A program made the position numbers and the translations under genes. The notes beneath the pieces are model-generated. The model saw only the letters and a program-made list of their open reading frames with translations, searched no databases and was not told the DNA's origin. A DNA stretch of 38,643 bases. It comes from Oceanivirga salmonicida. GTDB lineage: Bacteria > Fusobacteriota > Fusobacteriia > Fusobacteriales > Leptotrichiaceae. The first letter of the stretch is position 1; each line of letters opens with the position of its first letter. The stretch is from NCBI RefSeq assembly GCF_001517915.1, contig NZ_LOQI01000010.1, positions 1 to 38,643 of the forward strand, in the 5' to 3' direction. Below, piece by piece: positions 24,987-34,065 of the stretch.

Positions 24987-26309
24987 TTAAAAGTTATCTT
25001 TTTCGAAAACAGTTTGCTCTGTAACTGGAGTTTGTAATACTTTAAGAGCTCTTCTTAACATACGTTTACGTATTTTCTTAGAATCTTCTTCTCCTTGTGT
25101 AGGATCTCCAAGAGGATATGGTATTCCCACACCTGGTATTATTCTGTTAGCACCTATTGTAAGTGAAATTGGAACTACTGTCGCCATATGAACTACAGGT
25201 ATTCCGTATTTTTCTATTCCTTTTACCATTGTTGCACCGCAACGTGTACAAGTACCTCAAGTGCTGACAAGAATAACAGCATCTACATGTTCATCAATAA
25301 GTTTTTGTCCTATTTCAGTTCCAAATTTAGCAGCTGAACCTGTAGCTGTTCCTGTTCCTGTTGTAGCATAGAATGTGTTATATAATTCTCCAAATTCTCC
25401 ATCTCTTTCCATTTCTCTTAATACATCAAGAGGAACTACAAGGTTAGGATTTTCCATAACAAATTGACGGTCATATCCACCATGAATTGTAGTGAAATCT
25501 TTTGATGATAATTCACTAAGACCTTCTATAGAATAAGCACCGTATTTTGTAGCATTTGAAGATTCTATATGATCTGGATTTCCTGTAGGAACAACTCCAC
25601 CTGAAGTTACTATAGCTATTTTAGCTTTTGTAATATCTTTAACAGGATCTGCAGGAGCTACTCTATCAAACTTAGGCATAGGAAGATCTGTTTCAAAAGG
25701 TTCTCCCTTCATTTTCTTAACAAGCATTTTTACAGCTCTTGCTGAAGCTCTTTCATCTGCAAAATAATTAACTCTAATTCCTCTTTCATGGTATCCTTCA
25801 ATTGAAGGACCTAATATTTCTTCACCTGTTGCCATTTTCTTAACAAGGTTAGAAACAATTTTTATAGAATTTTTCATATCAGCTGCAGAATTTTTAGTTT
25901 TAACTATAATAACATCTTTACGGAACATGTCTACTCCTGGATTTTCTTCATATTCAGCAGTAATAACAGGTATTCCTAATTTTTCATCTACAGCTTTACA
26001 TATAGTTCCACAAGCAACTCCATAACGTCCCGCATTAAATGCAGGCCCTGCTACAAAGACATCAGGATTGAATTTTTTAACCATTTGTAAAATAGTTTCA
26101 GTAGCTTCTTCTAAGTTTTCACCGAAATAATTATCACCACATATAATTGTAGCAACTATTTCGTAATCATCACCTAATTCAGTTTGTAATGCTAATCCTG
26201 GACCTATAGCCACACCTTCTCTTAATTCAGGTTTATGACCAGCTTTTTCTTCTCCACCAATACCAGCAAAAAATTGATTTATATAATGTACTACTTTATA
26301 TTTTTTCAT
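24987..26309 (-). CDS. grdF: Component B selenoprotein of the second reductase module, probably sarcosine (GrdF)
   Basis: The reading frame is interrupted by TGA at 25257-25259; read as selenocysteine (U351) it gives a protein of 440 residues with STUGTCTRCGAT (UxxCxxC). YINQFFAGIGGEEKAGH at the N-terminus, PAFNAGRYGVACG and IPYPLGDP are conserved. The ATG at 26309 has AAGGAGG eight bases upstream; upstream in-frame starts lie inside grdG and are rejected. It is 13 bases after grdG. It is closer in length and sequence to GrdB than the third-module protein is. Sarcosine is proposed because the other two modules fit glycine and betaine better. Confidence 0.88.
25231..25243 (-). promoter_or_regulatory. 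SECIS hairpin of grdF
   Basis: On the - strand GTTGC-GGT-GCAAC forms a five-bp stem with a GGU loop, 13 nt after the UGA. The sixth pair of the grdB and grdH versions is a C-A mismatch here. Confidence 0.7.
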
Positions 26310-26322
26310 AATTCCATCCTCC

Positions 26323-27612
26323 TTAATATCCTCTTGCAGCAAGACGATTAAATCCATTTGCTATTGTAGATGCTATTATAATTTGAATTTCGGCTTCAAA
26401 TGAGCCATCTTCATTAACACAACCTGCCCATCCACCGATTTGATTTTCTATATATTCCATAGTTCCTATTATTTTATCCATAGCTGGGAATTGTAAAGTT
26501 GCATTTCCTTGACCACATGATGCAAGTGCAGTTGCTTCTTCACAAGTATCAGCAAGTGATTGAGATTTTCCATCTTTACCTGGAAATTCATCTGTTACAA
26601 TAACTACTTTAATTCCTTTTCTTTCAACCTTACCACAGTTCATCATAAGGTCTGTATCTGGGTTACCATAACCTTCTTCTGTTACGATTACTCCATCAAG
26701 TCCCATCCATTTAGCAAGTTTTGCAACCATATCTGAATGACGTTCTTTATCTGCAAGGAATACATTTTCATTTGTTAAAATAACTCCCATGAAATTTATA
26801 TCTTTACCGTGATGTTTATAGCAATCTTCAATAACTGGATTATGGAAATGATGGTATGTAGTAACTTTATCACATGGAGCAACACAGTTACCTGAAACTA
26901 TTGCACCATCCATAATTTCTGTAGGATACATATATGTTGGAACAAATTCTTTAGCGTCTACTCCATAATAATAAGTATCATGTAATAATCCTTGAGACTG
27001 TAGCATATGAACATATCCTACTTTAGGAAGATCTGGGTACATAGCCGCTTGTTCAAATATAGGTTTTGTTTCATATACTTCTATAGTATCTGGTTCAAGG
27101 TTTCTTGCTGTTTCACCTAAAAACGCAGCTACTTTAAGCCCTGCTATACGACCTGCTTTTTCATACACATGTGTTTCTAATCCTTCTTTAGGTTCTATAA
27201 CTACACAAATATTTACTGTTTGAGAGAAAGGAGTATAATCTGCTGCAGGACCACTCATATCTATTACACCTTCTTGGAATCCTACTATTCGACCTACAGT
27301 AACTACACAGCATCCATCAAGTGAATGAGTTCTTCCTTCACCAACTGTTGGACTAACTTTCCCTATTATTCCTGGGAACATTTCCCCACCACCACTTACT
27401 TTAACACGTGGTTCTATAACATCTTTTACAGGTGTTATTCTTGTTTTATCTCCTGGTCTTGCTATTTCAAGTTTACAATCTATAAGTTTATCATCTTCTA
27501 AAACCAGTTTTTCAACTTCTTCTTTATTTACATAAAGAACATGATCTTTGACATAAGTTTTATCTGCAAACTGTATATCATTTATTTTGATTTTACCTAA
27601 CTCTAACTTCAT
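26323..27612 (-). CDS. grdG: Component B pyruvoyl subunit proprotein, probably sarcosine reductase GrdG
   Basis: A 429-residue homologue of GrdE. It is expected to be cut inside MDGAIVSGNCVAPCDK, leaving a pyruvoyl group derived from C243, which forms a Schiff base with the substrate amino group. IARPGDKTRITPVKDVIEPRV, IVGFQEGVIDMSG, QSQGLLHDTYYYG and EEGYGNPDTDLM are all conserved. AAGGAGG lies eight bases before the ATG. It starts the module grdG - grdF - ykvI-like - grdX. The proximity to GrdE in sequence (both with SGNC) and the separate transporter support a sarcosine role by elimination. Confidence 0.88.
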   Translation of the reverse strand: MKLELGKIKINDIQFADKTYVKDHVLYVNKEEVEKLVLEDDKLIDCKLEIARPGDKTRITPVKDVIEPRVKVSGGGEMFPGIIGKVSPTVGEGRTHSLDGCCVVTVGRIVGFQEGVIDMSGPAADYTPFSQTVNICVVIEPKEGLETHVYEKAGRIAGLKVAAFLGETARNLEPDTIEVYETKPIFEQAAMYPDLPKVGYVHMLQSQGLLHDTYYYGVDAKEFVPTYMYPTEIMDGAIVSGNCVAPCDKVTTYHHFHNPVIEDCYKHHGKDINFMGVILTNENVFLADKERHSDMVAKLAKWMGLDGVIVTEEGYGNPDTDLMMNCGKVERKGIKVVIVTDEFPGKDGKSQSLADTCEEATALASCGQGNATLQFPAMDKIIGTMEYIENQIGGWAGCVNEDGSFEAEIQIIIASTIANGFNRLAARGY

Positions 27613-27726
27613 TTAATATTACCTCCTTTAGTAATATATTCATAATTAAAAGTAGCAAGATTTTAACGCAAAGACTTTAGCTTTACTAAATCAATAATCT
27701 TATTACCACAGACTTAACTAACTACC

Positions 27727-27762
27727 GCAGTAGTTATTATGTATAGCAGTAGTTATTATGTA
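27727..27762. repeat. Two tandem 17-bp copies upstream of grdG
   Basis: GCAGTAGTTATTATGTA occurs at 27727-27743 and again at 27746-27762, 19 bases apart. The first copy also forms a hairpin with the preceding TAACTAC (TAACTAC-CGCA-GTAGTTA, 27717-27734). The region of about 250 bases between the symporter stop and the grdG start holds nothing else that is clear. Confidence 0.7.
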
Positions 27763-27866
27763 CATAAGAACCCAGCTTATCCCTCCTTTTTTCTCTTTTT
27801 ATTTATTGTATCTAAATTTGATAAACTTTTTACACTTTTTACATTTTCGTAAAATATTTAAATTAC

Positions 27867-29276
27867 TCAATCTTTATAATCGTAGTTTACATCTCCTTCT
27901 GCATACTTTTTATTGTAATCTTTTAGTAATGTTTTAACTTCAAATGATAACCAAGCAACAGCTATTAAGTTTGGAAGAACCATTAAACTATTGAATATAT
28001 CAGCTAATGACCATACTATCTCTACTTCTTGTAATGATCCTGCTATTATACAGATTATTACTATTATTCTATATGGCATTAAAGCAGATTTACCAAATAA
28101 GTATTTAATGTTAGATTCTCCAAAATAATACCAACCTATTATAGTTGTAAAAGCAAAAAATGCAAGACAAACTGCTAATAGAATTGCTCCAAATTCACCA
28201 AATGCTATTTTGAAAGCACCTTGTGTTAATTGAGCACCTTTAAGATATTGTCCATTAACATCTGTGACATTATATGCTCCTGTTACTAAAATAGATAAAG
28301 CTGTTGCAGAACAAACTACTGCTGTATCTATAAACACTCCTACTATTGCTGTTAACCCTTGTTCAGCTGGATGTTTAACGTGTGCTACTGCATGGGCATG
28401 TGGTGTAGAACCCATTCCTGCTTCATTAGAGAATAATCCTCTTGCAACACCTTTTTGAACTGCTGCTTTTACTACTGTTCCTGCAATACCACCTGCTACT
28501 GCACTAGGTGCAAAAGCACTTCTTATTATCCAAGCAAATGTAGGAATTATTTGATTATGGAATATAATTAAAATTATAATACTAACAAATATATATACTG
28601 CCGCCATAATTGGAACTACTAATTCAGCAAATTTTGCAATTCTTTTCATACCACCAATAAAGATTAATGCTGCTAGAAAAGCAACTATTACTCCTATTAT
28701 TCCGCCATTTATATTTTCTAATCCACTTATTCCTTTAATTCCTGCTGCAATAGAATTTGATTGAACTGCATTTCCCATAAATCCTAATGCTAAAATTATT
28801 GATATAGCAAAAAAGCCAGCTAAAAATTTACCTATTATTCCTGTTTTTTTCAAACCATAATGTATATAATATGCTGGTCCACCAACTAATTCGCCATTAA
28901 TTTTAGATCTATATTTTTGAGCTAAACAAGCTTCGGCAAAGATAGTCCCCATACCAAGAAAGGCCGCAATCCACATCCAGAAAATTGCCCCTGGTCCTCC
29001 TGCAGTTATTGCTGTTGCAACTCCTGCTACATTCCCAGTTCCTACTTGTGCTGCAATAGCAGTAGCAAGAGCTTGGAATGAAGTCATCGAACCTTCTTTT
29101 TTAGTAATTTGTTTCTTAAATACCATTTTAAATGCTCTTGAAAATTTAGTTACTTGTGGAAATCCTAACATAATACTTAAAAATAATCCTACACCTAATA
29201 ATCCCCACATTAAGATATTACTGGCAATGAAATTATTTATTGTATTTATTAATTTTATCAACTCTTCATAACCCAT
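27867..29276 (-). CDS. Sodium:alanine/glycine symporter (AGCS family)
   Basis: A transporter of 469 residues with about 11 membrane segments. The AGCS signature is clear: FQALATAIAAQVGTGNVAGV, GGPGAIFWMW with FAEACLAQKYR, GGPAYYIHYG, and LFSNEAGMGSTPHAHA. Family members import alanine or glycine with Na+. Lying right after grdD, it most likely brings in glycine for the reductase. AAGGAG is nine bases before the ATG. Expression is probably controlled by the terminator/antiterminator-like leader directly upstream. Confidence 0.94.
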   Translation of the reverse strand: MGYEELIKLINTINNFIASNILMWGLLGVGLFLSIMLGFPQVTKFSRAFKMVFKKQITKKEGSMTSFQALATAIAAQVGTGNVAGVATAITAGGPGAIFWMWIAAFLGMGTIFAEACLAQKYRSKINGELVGGPAYYIHYGLKKTGIIGKFLAGFFAISIILALGFMGNAVQSNSIAAGIKGISGLENINGGIIGVIVAFLAALIFIGGMKRIAKFAELVVPIMAAVYIFVSIIILIIFHNQIIPTFAWIIRSAFAPSAVAGGIAGTVVKAAVQKGVARGLFSNEAGMGSTPHAHAVAHVKHPAEQGLTAIVGVFIDTAVVCSATALSILVTGAYNVTDVNGQYLKGAQLTQGAFKIAFGEFGAILLAVCLAFFAFTTIIGWYYFGESNIKYLFGKSALMPYRIIVIICIIAGSLQEVEIVWSLADIFNSLMVLPNLIAVAWLSFEVKTLLKDYNKKYAEGDVNYDYKD

Positions 29277-29299
29277 ATTTTTTACTCCTTAAATTCATA

Positions 29300-29350
29300 T
29301 ATAAAAAAACGGTAGTTTTAAATTTTTAATATTTACTAAAACTTACGTTT
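29300..29350 (-). terminator. Intrinsic terminator in the symporter leader
   Basis: On the - strand AAACGTAAGTTTTA (29350 to 29337) pairs with TAAAACTACCGTTT (29320 to 29307): 12 pairs around a two-base internal mismatch, then seven T. It ends about 24 bases before the symporter start codon and stops any transcript that enters from grdD or from the promoter at 29439-29467. Confidence 0.8.
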
Positions 29351-29395
29351 TTCCGTTTAGTTTTATGTGTAAATATCAATATAGTAAAATTTCTC

Positions 29396-29410
29396 AACTA
29401 CCGTAAGTTT
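29396..29410 (-). promoter_or_regulatory. Candidate antiterminator strand of the symporter leader
   Basis: This 15-base segment (AAACTTACGGTAGTT on the - strand) can pair perfectly over nine bases with the 5' arm of the terminator (29339-29347) or over nine bases with its 3' arm (29309-29317). Either pairing would disrupt the terminator. This is the usual build of a riboswitch or attenuator expression platform. I recognise no known aptamer in the roughly 45 bases between the segments. Confidence 0.55.
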
Positions 29411-29438
29411 ATATAGAAATATTGTTATTTTTTTAACT

Positions 29439-29467
29439 AATATATTCGTAAAAAATGTTCAAATCAA
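29439..29467 (-). promoter_or_regulatory. Promoter of the symporter leader
   Basis: TTGATT (29462-29467 on the - strand), 17 bases, TATATT (29439-29444), just after the grdD stop codon. The start would be near 29432, giving a leader of about 155 nt. Confidence 0.6.
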
Positions 29468-29481
29468 TAACTTGTTTTTTT

Positions 29482-30624
29482 TTACGATAACAATCCTTCT
29501 GATTTTAAAATTTCTTTTGATTTTTCTTTATTTTCTTTACTTACAAGAATAATAGGACCTGTGCATCCCATACCACTTTCAGCATAAATATTATGTTTCC
29601 ATAATAATTTTGCAGCATCTTCTAAATCCATGATATCAACACCTGAAATTTGTGAAGTTACTACTTCTTTTTCGGGCATTTTTATTTCTTCAGAAGGTTT
29701 TGTTTCTTGTTTTTTATTTTTTAATTCAGAAAAAATTTTATCTAAACCTGCATCTTGTGCTTTTTTATACTCTTGTCTAGCCTTTTCATCAACTTTTCCT
29801 ATAGCAATTTCATAACCATATTTAAGAGCTTTTGCAACAACAGGCGAACCTGATGCTCTTGATAAAATTAAAATTCTTCTATCATAATCTTCGCCTACTC
29901 CTGGACCATAACCATATCCTTGTGCTTCATAATCTCCACCTGTTGTGTATGAAGAAAATATCTTCATGAAAAGATTTCCAGTCAATGAATCTGTTACCAT
30001 TACATCAGGAGTACCCATTAATAAATCATTTCCTCTCATTACAGATCCACCGTCTGCTCTTTGAGATTCAGAGAATTTAAAATCATACCCATTTTTTTGA
30101 AGTTCTAATAATATTTTTTCAGTTTGTCTTGCACCTTCTATGTTTATAATTCCAACTGTTGGTTTACATATACCAACTGATTTAGCAGTTGCTATTCCAT
30201 ATATGGCATTTCTAACCATCGCTTCTACTCTATCAGTTGCTGATGTACCAGTAGTAGTTGCTATAAACATTTCTTTTCCTTTTCCAGGAGTTATTACTCT
30301 ACCTACTGTAGAAACTCCTATAGGGAAATTATAGTGCATTGTAACACATGAAGATATTTCACCTTTATCTAAAAGTTCTTCCATTATTTTATGTGCTTCT
30401 TCTTCTGAACTAGTTTCATAACTTTCAAAATCTTCATGACCTTTTCCTATTAAAACTATATCAAACAAATCATTTTTTGCAAATTTTGCACCTTTTATAA
30501 TATTATCAACTCCGTGTTCACTACCTAAAGTTGTTACTCCTACTTTTATTTTTTTACCGAAGTTTCCTGTTTCAATAGCATCTGCTACTTCCATAAGAAC
30601 TTCTGAAATTATTTTTTTGCTCAT
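29482..30624 (-). CDS. grdD: Glycine/sarcosine/betaine reductase component C, alpha subunit
   Basis: GrdD, with GrdC, releases acetyl phosphate from the carboxymethyl-selenoether on selenoprotein A. It has 380 residues. The first 270 residues resemble PlsX/phosphotransacylases (GKKIKVGVTTLGSEHG, GVINIEGARQ region). A Lys/Glu-rich linker (about 300-322) leads to a C-terminal segment with C354 in ESGMGCTGP. This Cys corresponds to the catalytic Cys359 known from the Eubacterium acidaminophilum enzyme; C93 lines up with Cys98. The start is 12 bases after grdC, with AGGGG upstream. It is shared by all three component B modules because no other copy is present here. Confidence 0.95.
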   Translation of the reverse strand: MSKKIISEVLMEVADAIETGNFGKKIKVGVTTLGSEHGVDNIIKGAKFAKNDLFDIVLIGKGHEDFESYETSSEEEAHKIMEELLDKGEISSCVTMHYNFPIGVSTVGRVITPGKGKEMFIATTTGTSATDRVEAMVRNAIYGIATAKSVGICKPTVGIINIEGARQTEKILLELQKNGYDFKFSESQRADGGSVMRGNDLLMGTPDVMVTDSLTGNLFMKIFSSYTTGGDYEAQGYGYGPGVGEDYDRRILILSRASGSPVVAKALKYGYEIAIGKVDEKARQEYKKAQDAGLDKIFSELKNKKQETKPSEEIKMPEKEVVTSQISGVDIMDLEDAAKLLWKHNIYAESGMGCTGPIILVSKENKEKSKEILKSEGLLS

Positions 30625-30636
30625 AATCTCACACCC

Positions 30637-32154
30637 CTACTCTTCTGTAATATTCTGAGCAAGTTTTCTAATTGATTCCGCTATTATTTTTCTAATTTCT
30701 TCCTTAGATACTGTGCCTTCTTCATCTTTTATACCTGTATTTCTTTCAGCTATAAATGATACACCATCAAATAAATTTGTCATTCTTCCTAAGAATAAAC
30801 TTCCTTTACCAATAATCATGGCTCTATTTTTATTTCCAGTTGTCAAATCATCACATAAAAATCCTATATATGGAACACCTGATGGTATATGACCTTGTGT
30901 TGGAGCCCAACCTGGTAATCCTTTATTTTCTATGAATGATTTTAATTCTGTTCTTTCCATTTCTTTACGAAGTACAGCTAAAGCACCTATCATCTTGTAG
31001 TTTGCTTCTGGAACATTTCCTGCTCCTGCTGACATTGTTATATCAGGATTTTGCATTTCTACTGAATAAACGTCTACGTCAGTTATTTTTAATTTTGCCT
31101 TATCTAATCCTGGAGTTACCAATGCAGATATAACTGCTTGTGGTGAAGAACCAGTTCCAACATTATGTTTACCTACTAAATCAGTTCTAATTATTGGACT
31201 AACTCCGTCATTTTCAGAAATAAGGACTGCAAATCCTCCAAGTACGTCTTCTAATACTGGTATTCCTTTTTTAACATGATCTTTTGCATTCATTCCAAGT
31301 TTTGCAGTTGCTCCTCCTGCAACTACCATAACATTTTTATAAACTCCTGCTTTAACTAATGATGCTGCACTTATTAATGCATGAGTTGGAGCTGCACAGA
31401 AACCTCTTAAATCAGAACCTGAAGCATTTACTAAATTAACTACTTCTGCTATGGCTTTGGCAAAGTTTCCTCCTCCACGTTGATTTACGTCTCCACATGC
31501 TTCTTCAGAACATTCTATAACATAATCTATATCTTGTGGATTTATTTTTGAAGATTTTAAAAGTTCTAATGCTGATATTACACCTGATGCTTTTACAACA
31601 ATATTTTCAAACATTACGTGTGAATTAAGGTTAGGATCTACATCATGTGCTCTTTTAACATAACCAACAACTTTTCCATTATGTATCAATGCTTGATCAG
31701 CATCACTCATATCACTTATATCTGAACCTTTTAATTGTCCAAATAAATGTGATAATTCTTTAAAATTCTTTTCCAATTTTGGAGATACTTCATTTATAAA
31801 TTCATCTGATAATTTTACTAAATCAAAACTATCTGACAATTTCATTATTGCCAAAAATTCATCTTGTGGAACTATTTGACCAAATTTACCGTAACGATCT
31901 CCTTTTTGATCTTTTATATCATACCAAGGTAATGGATAAGTACCCAATTCTTCTGGAGTCTTTCTTCCTATATATACTTGATTTGGTAAATAATCAACCA
32001 CTTCTTCATATGTTCTGATATGTTTTTTTACATTTTGTAAAAATTCCGAACCAGGATTTGTTATTCTCTCTATCGAACATGTTGAACCACTTTCAATCAT
32101 ATCCGGAGTATGAACTAAAACATATCCTGCTCCTTTAAATACTGGATAATTCAT
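30637..32154 (-). CDS. grdC: Glycine/sarcosine/betaine reductase component C, beta subunit
   Basis: GrdC has 505 residues with a thiolase/FabH-like arrangement. The N-terminal FKGAGYVLVHTPDMIESG is diagnostic. The candidate acyl-binding Cys is C253 in DLRGFCAAPTHAL. It takes the carboxymethyl group from selenoprotein A and forms the acetyl thioester that GrdD turns into acetyl phosphate. The ATG is fixed by homology of the N-terminus, but its ribosome-binding site (AAGGAG, 32190-32195) is about 35 bases upstream, with a nine-bp hairpin between. It follows grdB by 56 bases and precedes grdD. Confidence 0.95.
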   Translation of the reverse strand: MNYPVFKGAGYVLVHTPDMIESGSTCSIERITNPGSEFLQNVKKHIRTYEEVVDYLPNQVYIGRKTPEELGTYPLPWYDIKDQKGDRYGKFGQIVPQDEFLAIMKLSDSFDLVKLSDEFINEVSPKLEKNFKELSHLFGQLKGSDISDMSDADQALIHNGKVVGYVKRAHDVDPNLNSHVMFENIVVKASGVISALELLKSSKINPQDIDYVIECSEEACGDVNQRGGGNFAKAIAEVVNLVNASGSDLRGFCAAPTHALISAASLVKAGVYKNVMVVAGGATAKLGMNAKDHVKKGIPVLEDVLGGFAVLISENDGVSPIIRTDLVGKHNVGTGSSPQAVISALVTPGLDKAKLKITDVDVYSVEMQNPDITMSAGAGNVPEANYKMIGALAVLRKEMERTELKSFIENKGLPGWAPTQGHIPSGVPYIGFLCDDLTTGNKNRAMIIGKGSLFLGRMTNLFDGVSFIAERNTGIKDEEGTVSKEEIRKIIAESIRKLAQNITEE

Positions 32155-32164
32155 ATTTATATTT

Positions 32165-32195
32165 AGGAAAGGGGGTTACCCTTTCCTATCTCCTT
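32165..32195 (-). promoter_or_regulatory. Hairpin between the ribosome-binding site and start codon of grdC
   Basis: AGGAAAGGG-taacc-CCCTTTCCT on the - strand (32187 to 32165) is a perfect nine-bp stem. AAGGAG (32195 to 32190) is directly before it and the ATG is 10 bases after it. Folding would bring the two to a workable distance, while the AAAGGG within the stem would be hidden. Confidence 0.6.
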
Positions 32196-32210
32196 TCTGG
32201 ATTATATGAT

Positions 32211-33521
32211 TTAATTTTCAAACACTGTTTGACAACTTACTTCTGTTGTCAACGCTTTTAATGCCTTATTAACTAATTTTCTTCTTAATTTCTTTTCATC
32301 AGCTTTATCTAATTTTGGATTACCTAATGGATGAGGTATCGCAATAGCAGGAACAATTCTATTTGCTCCAACAGTTAGAGAAATTGGTACAACTGTACAC
32401 ATATGAACAACAGGTATTCCAGCTCTCTCTATTTCTTTTGCCATCGTTGCACCGCAACGAGTACAAGTACCTCATGTAGATGTTAAAATAACTGCATCTA
32501 CCCCAGCAGATACTAATTTAGCACCAATTTCTTTTGCAAATGCTTTTGCATTAGCAACTGCAGTACCATTACCTACTGTTGTGTAGAATTTATCATGTAA
32601 TTCTCCTATTACACCTTCTTTTACTAAATCACGCATTACATCTACTGGTAATACACGATCTGCATCTAAATTAGCATAAACAGGATCATACCCACCATGT
32701 GCTGTTTCATGAGTTTGCTCAGTTAAATCATCAAATCCTTTCAAGCAATATTCACCATATTTTGATGCAGAAGAAGATTCAATATGATCAGGATTAGTCT
32801 TAGGTACAATACCTCCTGATGTTACTAAAGCAATTTTTGCTTTAGATAAATCTTTAACTGCTTTATTTGGCTCAACACGGTCAAAATTAGGCATAGGATA
32901 TTCTGTTTCAAAAGATTCTCCTTTTATTTTCTTTATAAGCATATCTACTGCACGTTTTGAACCTGTTTCTTTATGGAAGAAATTAACTCTTACACCTTTT
33001 GGTATATAACCATCTTCTTTTGGAGAAAGTATTTCTTCACCTTTATATAATTTTTTAGCAAAATTAGCCAACTTAGGTAAAACTTTTCTCATACCTGCTG
33101 CACTATCAGATGCTTCTACTATATATATATCTTTTTTATATAAATCAACACCTGGATTTTCAACATACATCGCAGTTACAGAAGGTATATTCAATTTATC
33201 TTGAACAAGTTTAGTAATAGTTCCCGCAGCAACTCCATAACGACCTGCATTAAATGCTGGACCCGCAATAAATAATTGAGGATTCATATCTTTTATCATT
33301 TCAAGTAAAGTAACTTGTGCTTTTTCAAGATTTTCATTGAAATAGCTGTCACCACATACTACTGTAGCTACTATTTCAAATTCTTCTCCCAATTGACTTT
33401 GCAATTGTTGTGATATTGGCGGAAGTTCTTTTCTAAGTTCTGGCTCTATATGTGCCTTTTCTTCCCCACCAACTCCTGCAAAAAATTGGTTTATATAATG
33501 TACTACTTTTACTTTATACAT
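32211..33521 (-). CDS. grdB: Glycine reductase component B selenoprotein (gamma subunit)
   Basis: GrdB is the selenocysteine subunit of the glycine-specific component B. TGA at 32472-32474 splits the reading frame; as selenocysteine (U350) it yields a protein of 436 residues with STUGTCTRCGAT. This position matches Sec350 of known GrdB proteins. YINQFFAGVGGEEKAH, PAFNAGRYGVAAG and IPHPLGNP are conserved. AAGGAGG precedes the ATG. It lies in the canonical order grdE - grdA - grdB - grdC - grdD, so glycine is the substrate with good confidence. GrdB with pyruvoyl GrdE forms the Schiff base with glycine that is attacked by the selenol of GrdA. Confidence 0.95.
32445..32459 (-). promoter_or_regulatory. 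SECIS hairpin of grdB
   Basis: On the - strand CGTTGC-GGT-GCAACG, a six-bp stem with a GGU loop, 12 nt after the UGA and identical to the grdH element. Confidence 0.75.
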
Positions 33522-33549
33522 TTTTTCCTCCTTAAATTAATTAAACGGA

Positions 33550-34011
33550 TTATTCTCCACGTACTTCCTTCATTTCTTTTGAAATTTCCTCAACATCTAA
33601 TACCATTTCCATCATTGCTATTTGTTCTTCATAAATAGCATTATCTACTTGACCTTTTACTTCTTCTTCAACTATATGATACACTCCAAGATTTAATGCA
33701 ACCCCCGCTAAAGGTCCTGCAAAAGTAGGATCTCCTACAGTTACTGTTTCAGCTGCTAGACCAGCAGCTTCAGCTTCTGATGCACCTAATAATACCACAA
33801 CGTTTTCAGCACCGAATTTATCAGCAGCTTCTTTAACACGTTTTTGGTTTTCTAAGTCCATCGCACCTGCAGCCGTTCAAACAAAGCATTCAGTAGATGA
33901 AAATACTACTTCTGCCCCTTCTACTGTTTTTACACATTCTTCGATAGCTTGTCCGGGTATTCCGTCTCTATCACCAATAATAATTATCTTCTTATTTTTA
34001 AGACTACTCAT
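33550..34011 (-). CDS. grdA: Glycine/sarcosine/betaine reductase selenoprotein A
   Basis: GrdA carries the carboxymethyl group as a selenoether between component B and component C. A caller ignoring Sec would begin at 33861 and miss the first third. Reading through TGA at 33877-33879 gives a protein of 153 residues with [18 protein letters not shown] at the start and the redox motif [15 protein letters not shown], with C42 and U45. This matches the Cys-x-x-Sec motif that is universal in GrdA. The ATG at 34011 has AGGAGG seven bases upstream. Length is normal. It is the only grdA in the window, so it should serve the glycine, sarcosine and betaine modules alike. I could not draw a convincing SECIS hairpin after its UGA. 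Confidence 0.97.
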
Positions 34012-34065
34012 TATCTTTCCTCCTATTTTTATTATTTTTATTCAAAATTAATTATATTTTATGCA

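Noticed and set aside
27613-27866. Riboswitch or small gene before grdG
   Set aside because: A 15-codon frame (MYIITTAIHNNYCGS) has its AAGGAGG too far away, and no known aptamer blocks are visible; only the tandem repeat is supported.
33841-33876. SECIS hairpin after the grdA UGA
   Set aside because: I could draw only short, weak stems (for example GCA/TGC with a two-base loop), not enough to claim one.
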